Below, piece by piece: positions 6,980-8,972 of a stretch of 8,972 bases of DNA. Both the position numbers and the translations under genes were made by a program. The DNA is taken from NCBI GenBank assembly GCA_020052325.1, contig JAGVPF010000039.1, positions 1-8,972 of the forward strand, written 5' to 3'. The notes beneath the pieces were generated by a model, which saw only the letters and a program-made list of their open reading frames with translations, was not told the DNA's origin and did not search any database. Every line of letters begins with the position of its first letter. The stretch's first letter is position 1. Source of the DNA: an archaeon. GTDB taxonomy: Archaea > Micrarchaeota > Micrarchaeia > Anstonellales > Bilamarchaeaceae.

Positions 6980-8227
6980 ATGGATGTTGAGAAATACGTT
7001 TATGGCCTCCTGGATGACGCGAAAGCCGCCGGCATGAAGCTCGCGTCCATGGACGCAAAAAGCCGGGAATCGCTCCTTCTCCGCATCGCAGACCTCATAG
7101 ACGCGGGCTCGCCGGCAATAGTGCGCGCCAATTCCCCGGATATGGAATCCGCCAAATCGAAAATGACGAAAAGCGAGCTCGACCGCCTCATACTCACGCC
7201 GGAGCGCGTGAAGGCGATAGCATCCGATGTTCGGGCCGTCGCCGCCCTCCCCGACCCGCTGAAAAAAGAGGAAAGCTGGTCGGTTCCAAGCGGCCTTCGC
7301 ATAAGGAAGGTCAGCGTCCCATTTGGCGTAATAGGGGTCGTCTACGAGAACCGCCCGAACGTTACCATAGATATCGCGTCGCTGTGCATAAAGAGCGGGA
7401 ACGCATGCCTTCTGCGGGGGAGCGCAAGCGCGTTGAATTCCAACCGCGCACTCGTTGCGGCAATCGCTCCGGCACTTGTTGGCGCGGGCCTTGGGGGCGC
7501 AATCGCACTCGTCGACACGCCGGATAGGGCGGCAGTCGATGTGATGATGAAAGCCCGCGGGCGCCTCGACCTGCTCATCCCCCGCGGAGGGGCCGGCTTG
7601 ATTAAGCACACTGTGGAGAACTCGCGCGTCCCAGTAATCGAGACCGGCACCGGAAACTGCCACGTGTTCGTAGACGAGAGCGCTGATTTGGAGATGGCGG
7701 AAAGGATTGTCATCAACTCCAAGACGCAGAGGCCGAGCGTTTGCAATGCAGAAGAGAAGCTGCTTGTCCATCGGAAAATCGCCAAGGCATTCATTCCCGT
7801 GATGGCCGCCGCGCTCCGGGAAAAGGGAGTCGAAATCCGCGGCTGCCCGGAAACGCTTAAGCTGGCCCCCTATGCAAAACCCGCAACAGAAGAGGACTGG
7901 CCAAAGGAATACCTCGACCTCATCATCGCCATCAAGGTGGTGGCGGACGTGAACGAGGCAATCGCCCACATCAACAAATACAATTCCAAGCATACCGATG
8001 CGATAATAACGCAAAACGCCAAGAACGCGGAACTCTTCACCCGGAACGTGGATGCCGCAGTGGTTATGGTGAACGCCTCCACGCGCTTTACAGACGGCGG
8101 GCAGTTCGGCTTCGGGGCAGAGGTAGGCATCTCAACCCAGAAGCTCCATGCGAGGGGCCCGATGGGGCTCAATGAGCTGACCACGTATAAGTATATCGTG
8201 AAGGGGAACGGCCAGGTCAGGGCATAA
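6980..8227 (+). CDS. proA: Gamma-glutamyl phosphate reductase (glutamate-5-semialdehyde dehydrogenase)
   Basis: ProA reduces gamma-glutamyl phosphate with NADPH to glutamate-5-semialdehyde, which cyclises to pyrroline-5-carboxylate. The 415 residues span the whole aldehyde-dehydrogenase-like fold: FGVIGVVYENRPNVT (115-129), IKSGNACLLRGS (137-148), IPRGGAGLI (200-208), ETGTGNCHVFVD (221-232), the catalytic-cysteine block RPSVCNAEEK with C255, the family signature around VNEAIAHINKYNSKHTDAI (324-342) and the C-terminal FTDGGQFGFGAEVGIST (370-386) and GPMGLNELTTYKY (393-405). I choose ATG 6980 over the in-frame TTG at 6965 because GGGGGAG (6967-6973) lies six bases before 6980 and would be lost inside the longer version. 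Length then agrees with E. coli ProA (417). It is the last gene of the proBA pair; a T-tract follows the stop within ten bases. Confidence 0.97.
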   Translation: MDVEKYVYGLLDDAKAAGMKLASMDAKSRESLLLRIADLIDAGSPAIVRANSPDMESAKSKMTKSELDRLILTPERVKAIASDVRAVAALPDPLKKEESWSVPSGLRIRKVSVPFGVIGVVYENRPNVTIDIASLCIKSGNACLLRGSASALNSNRALVAAIAPALVGAGLGGAIALVDTPDRAAVDVMMKARGRLDLLIPRGGAGLIKHTVENSRVPVIETGTGNCHVFVDESADLEMAERIVINSKTQRPSVCNAEEKLLVHRKIAKAFIPVMAAALREKGVEIRGCPETLKLAPYAKPATEEDWPKEYLDLIIAIKVVADVNEAIAHINKYNSKHTDAIITQNAKNAELFTRNVDAAVVMVNASTRFTDGGQFGFGAEVGISTQKLHARGPMGLNELTTYKYIVKGNGQVRA

Positions 8228-8233
8228 AGAGCT

Positions 8234-8240
8234 AATTTTT
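8234..8240 (+). terminator. Probable oligo-T terminator of proBA
   Basis: The stop of proA (8225-8227) is followed by AATTTTT. Archaeal RNA polymerase commonly terminates at short T-runs on the coding strand without needing a hairpin. A five-T run is modest, so readthrough is possible. Confidence 0.4.
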
Positions 8241-8244
8241 GTAC

Positions 8245-8256
8245 CCCCCATGGGGG
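8245..8256. promoter_or_regulatory. Perfect 12-bp palindrome CCCCCATGGGGG, possible operator
   Basis: The palindrome CCCCCATGGGGG (within GTACCCCCCATGGGGGAC) sits just upstream of a TATA-like stretch beginning at 8263. As a hairpin it would have only four base pairs around a CATG loop, so a dimeric regulator site for the downstream gene is as likely as an RNA structure. It could also add to termination after proA, but it follows the T-run when it should precede it. No second copy was noticed in the window. Confidence 0.35.
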
Positions 8257-8262
8257 ACAGCC

Positions 8263-8276
8263 ATAAATAAATATAT
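8263..8276 (+). promoter_or_regulatory. TATA-like promoter of the last gene
   Basis: ATAAATAAATATAT is the longest A/T-only run in the window. It lies about 37-50 bp before the ATG at 8313, so transcription would start near 8295-8300 and leave a short leader containing the GAGGTG ribosome-binding site at 8302-8307. This contrasts with the leaderless geometry of the other first genes here. Confidence 0.6.
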
Positions 8277-8312
8277 GACTTGTCGCTATTAGTTCAAAAA
8301 AGAGGTGAACCC

Positions 8313-8972
8313 ATGACTATCGCTAAGCAGATTTCAGGAAAGGAGAGAACGAGAGGTCCGAATCTTGCAATATTGGTTAGTCGAAGTGCCGGCGTCCCGC
8401 TGGAGGAAGCGCTTGCAAGGGCCGATAAAACAGGCGCTGTCATTGCCTCGAACAAAAGGCTCAGCCAAGCATTGGTAGGAAGCGATGAATGGCAAGGCAT
8501 CGGAGACGTTTTTGCCTGTTGGAGCGGTACCATGACTGGCTATGATAAGCCGGGCCAGAAGCTTGGAAAAACGATTGAGTACACCGATTCTGAAAGCGGC
8601 ATAAGATATGTTTTCCCAGTTCCTGAAGAGCATCAAGGTAAGAAAAACGTTGTTCTTGTTGCCGAGCACCCGGACTTCACGCTTGAAACAGACGAAAAAA
8701 CAAGAGTTGTGCAAGCCAAAGAGGTCGGCATAGTCACCAAATTCCCTGTTGCTTCTGAAAAGTGGTATCTTGGCGATCAGAAATACGATATCCCGACAGG
8801 AAATGAAATTGATGGCAGCAATCAGGATGCCAGATACTTATGGAGAATAGAAAAAAGAGTGGGCCTTATTGCCCGCGGCTACGACGACTGCGGCGACTGC
8901 GGCGGCAGGCGGAACGTCGTTCTCTACTGCGGGGCGTCCGGCGGCTTTGGGGTGGCTATAGAAGCCGCCTCT
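8313..8972 (+). CDS. Unrecognised protein, 3' end missing; candidate diversity-generating retroelement target
   Basis: I do not recognise this family. The frame is open from ATG 8313 to the right edge (220 residues). The start is well supported by GAGGTG (8302-8307), five bases upstream and complementary to the archaeal anti-Shine-Dalgarno. There is no signal peptide or membrane segment; the N-terminus is MTIAKQISGKERTRGPN. The body looks soluble and mixed alpha/beta, with motifs such as GVPLEEALARADKTG (27-41), YVFPVPEEHQGKKNVVLVAE (99-118), WYLGDQKYDIPTG (151-163) and RYLWRIEKRVGLIARG (174-189). The body is clearly AT-richer than the neighbours (mid-40s % GC by eye against about 60%). From residue 187 codon use changes abruptly to C-ending, GC-rich codons. 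The C-terminal ARG...RR...FGVAIEA arrangement is reminiscent of the C-type-lectin-like ends of retroelement-diversified proteins. The alternative is a small Zn-type motif, from C193, C196 and C206. Composition suggests an accessory or transferred gene. Confidence 0.85.
   Translation, partial: MTIAKQISGKERTRGPNLAILVSRSAGVPLEEALARADKTGAVIASNKRLSQALVGSDEWQGIGDVFACWSGTMTGYDKPGQKLGKTIEYTDSESGIRYVFPVPEEHQGKKNVVLVAEHPDFTLETDEKTRVVQAKEVGIVTKFPVASEKWYLGDQKYDIPTGNEIDGSNQDARYLWRIEKRVGLIARGYDDCGDCGGRRNVVLYCGASGGFGVAIEAAS
8871..8972 (+). other. Candidate variable region of a diversity-generating retroelement target gene
   Basis: Within the last gene, residues 187-198 use twelve successive codons ending in C: GCC, CGC, GGC, TAC, GAC, GAC, TGC, GGC, GAC, TGC, GGC, GGC. 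Then follow AGG CGG AAC GTC GTT CTC TAC TGC and, after TCC, GGC GGC TTT. Upstream codons in the same gene end in mixed bases. TAC, GAC, TGC, GGC, CTC and GTC are all reachable from AAC by changing only adenines, which is how adenine-specific retrohoming diversifies AAC codons of a template repeat. A 9-bp tandem repeat (GACTGCGGC at 8886-8894 and 8895-8903) lies inside. Position at the extreme 3' part of the gene is typical of variable regions. The template repeat, reverse transcriptase and the end of the variable region are not in the window, so this is a hypothesis. Confidence 0.4.

Noticed and set aside
6740..8014. 424-codon open frame on the minus strand across proA
   Set aside because: It is antisense to proA, whose motifs are all intact. 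The translation is rich in Arg, Cys and His with no recognisable fold.
8334..8714. 126-codon minus-strand frame opposite the last gene
   Set aside because: The plus-strand gene has a promoter, a strong Shine-Dalgarno site and an uninterrupted frame; the minus-strand frame has none of these.
8889..8930. Zinc-finger reading of C193, C196 and C206 in the last protein
   Set aside because: Only three cysteines are present and no clear fourth ligand. The TGC codons fit the surrounding NNC codon pattern equally well. It is kept only as the alternative explanation.
1..8972. CRISPR arrays, tRNA or rRNA genes, insertion sequences
   Set aside because: No spaced direct repeats, cloverleaf-like segments, conserved rRNA blocks, transposase frames or terminal inverted repeats were seen by eye.

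Overview
The window looks like a high-GC (about 60% by eye) archaeal chromosome segment. The main evidence is promoter architecture. Several genes have an A/T-only TATA-type box centred about 26-28 bp upstream of the start codon with almost no 5' leader. Genes inside operons instead have Shine-Dalgarno sites or ATGA overlaps. The lineage cannot be fixed from the window; a DPANN-type or related archaeon is a guess.

Layout. (1) Minus strand, 1-1149: a two-gene ABC-2 type exporter operon, ATPase first, then a permease that runs off the left edge. (2) A near-palindromic TATA element at 1170-1181 sits midway between the exporter operon and a divergent plus-strand gene, and probably serves both. 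(3) 1204-2902: two tandem full-length paralogues with a Pol-beta-type nucleotidyltransferase core and an unrecognised hydrophobic C-terminal half. (4) 2974-5760: a tight three-gene operon encoding a squalene/phytoene synthase family enzyme, a PaaK/CapK-type adenylate-forming ligase and a GNAT-like acyltransferase. This could be an isoprenoid or lipid modification cassette. (5) 5851-8227: proB (with C-terminal PUA domain) and proA, the first two steps of proline synthesis from glutamate. proC is not in the window. (6) 8228-8312: a T-tract, a perfect 12-bp palindrome, a long TATA-like stretch and a strong Shine-Dalgarno site. These lead into an unrecognised gene that is open at the right edge.

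The most interesting signal is in that last gene. Its body is clearly more AT-rich than the rest of the window. From about 8871 it changes abruptly to a GC-rich run of twelve successive codons that all end in C (including TAC, GAC, TGC, GGC), followed by AAC/GTC/CTC/TAC/TGC. This is what results when AAC codons of a template repeat are randomised at adenines. I therefore suggest that the gene is the target (variable protein) of a diversity-generating retroelement whose template repeat and reverse transcriptase would lie outside the window. This is inference from codon pattern and position only.

The gene groups do not form one obvious pathway. The exporter, the paralogous NTases and the isoprenoid cassette could all concern envelope components, because several of the proteins end in hydrophobic/basic tails. 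proBA is ordinary metabolism.
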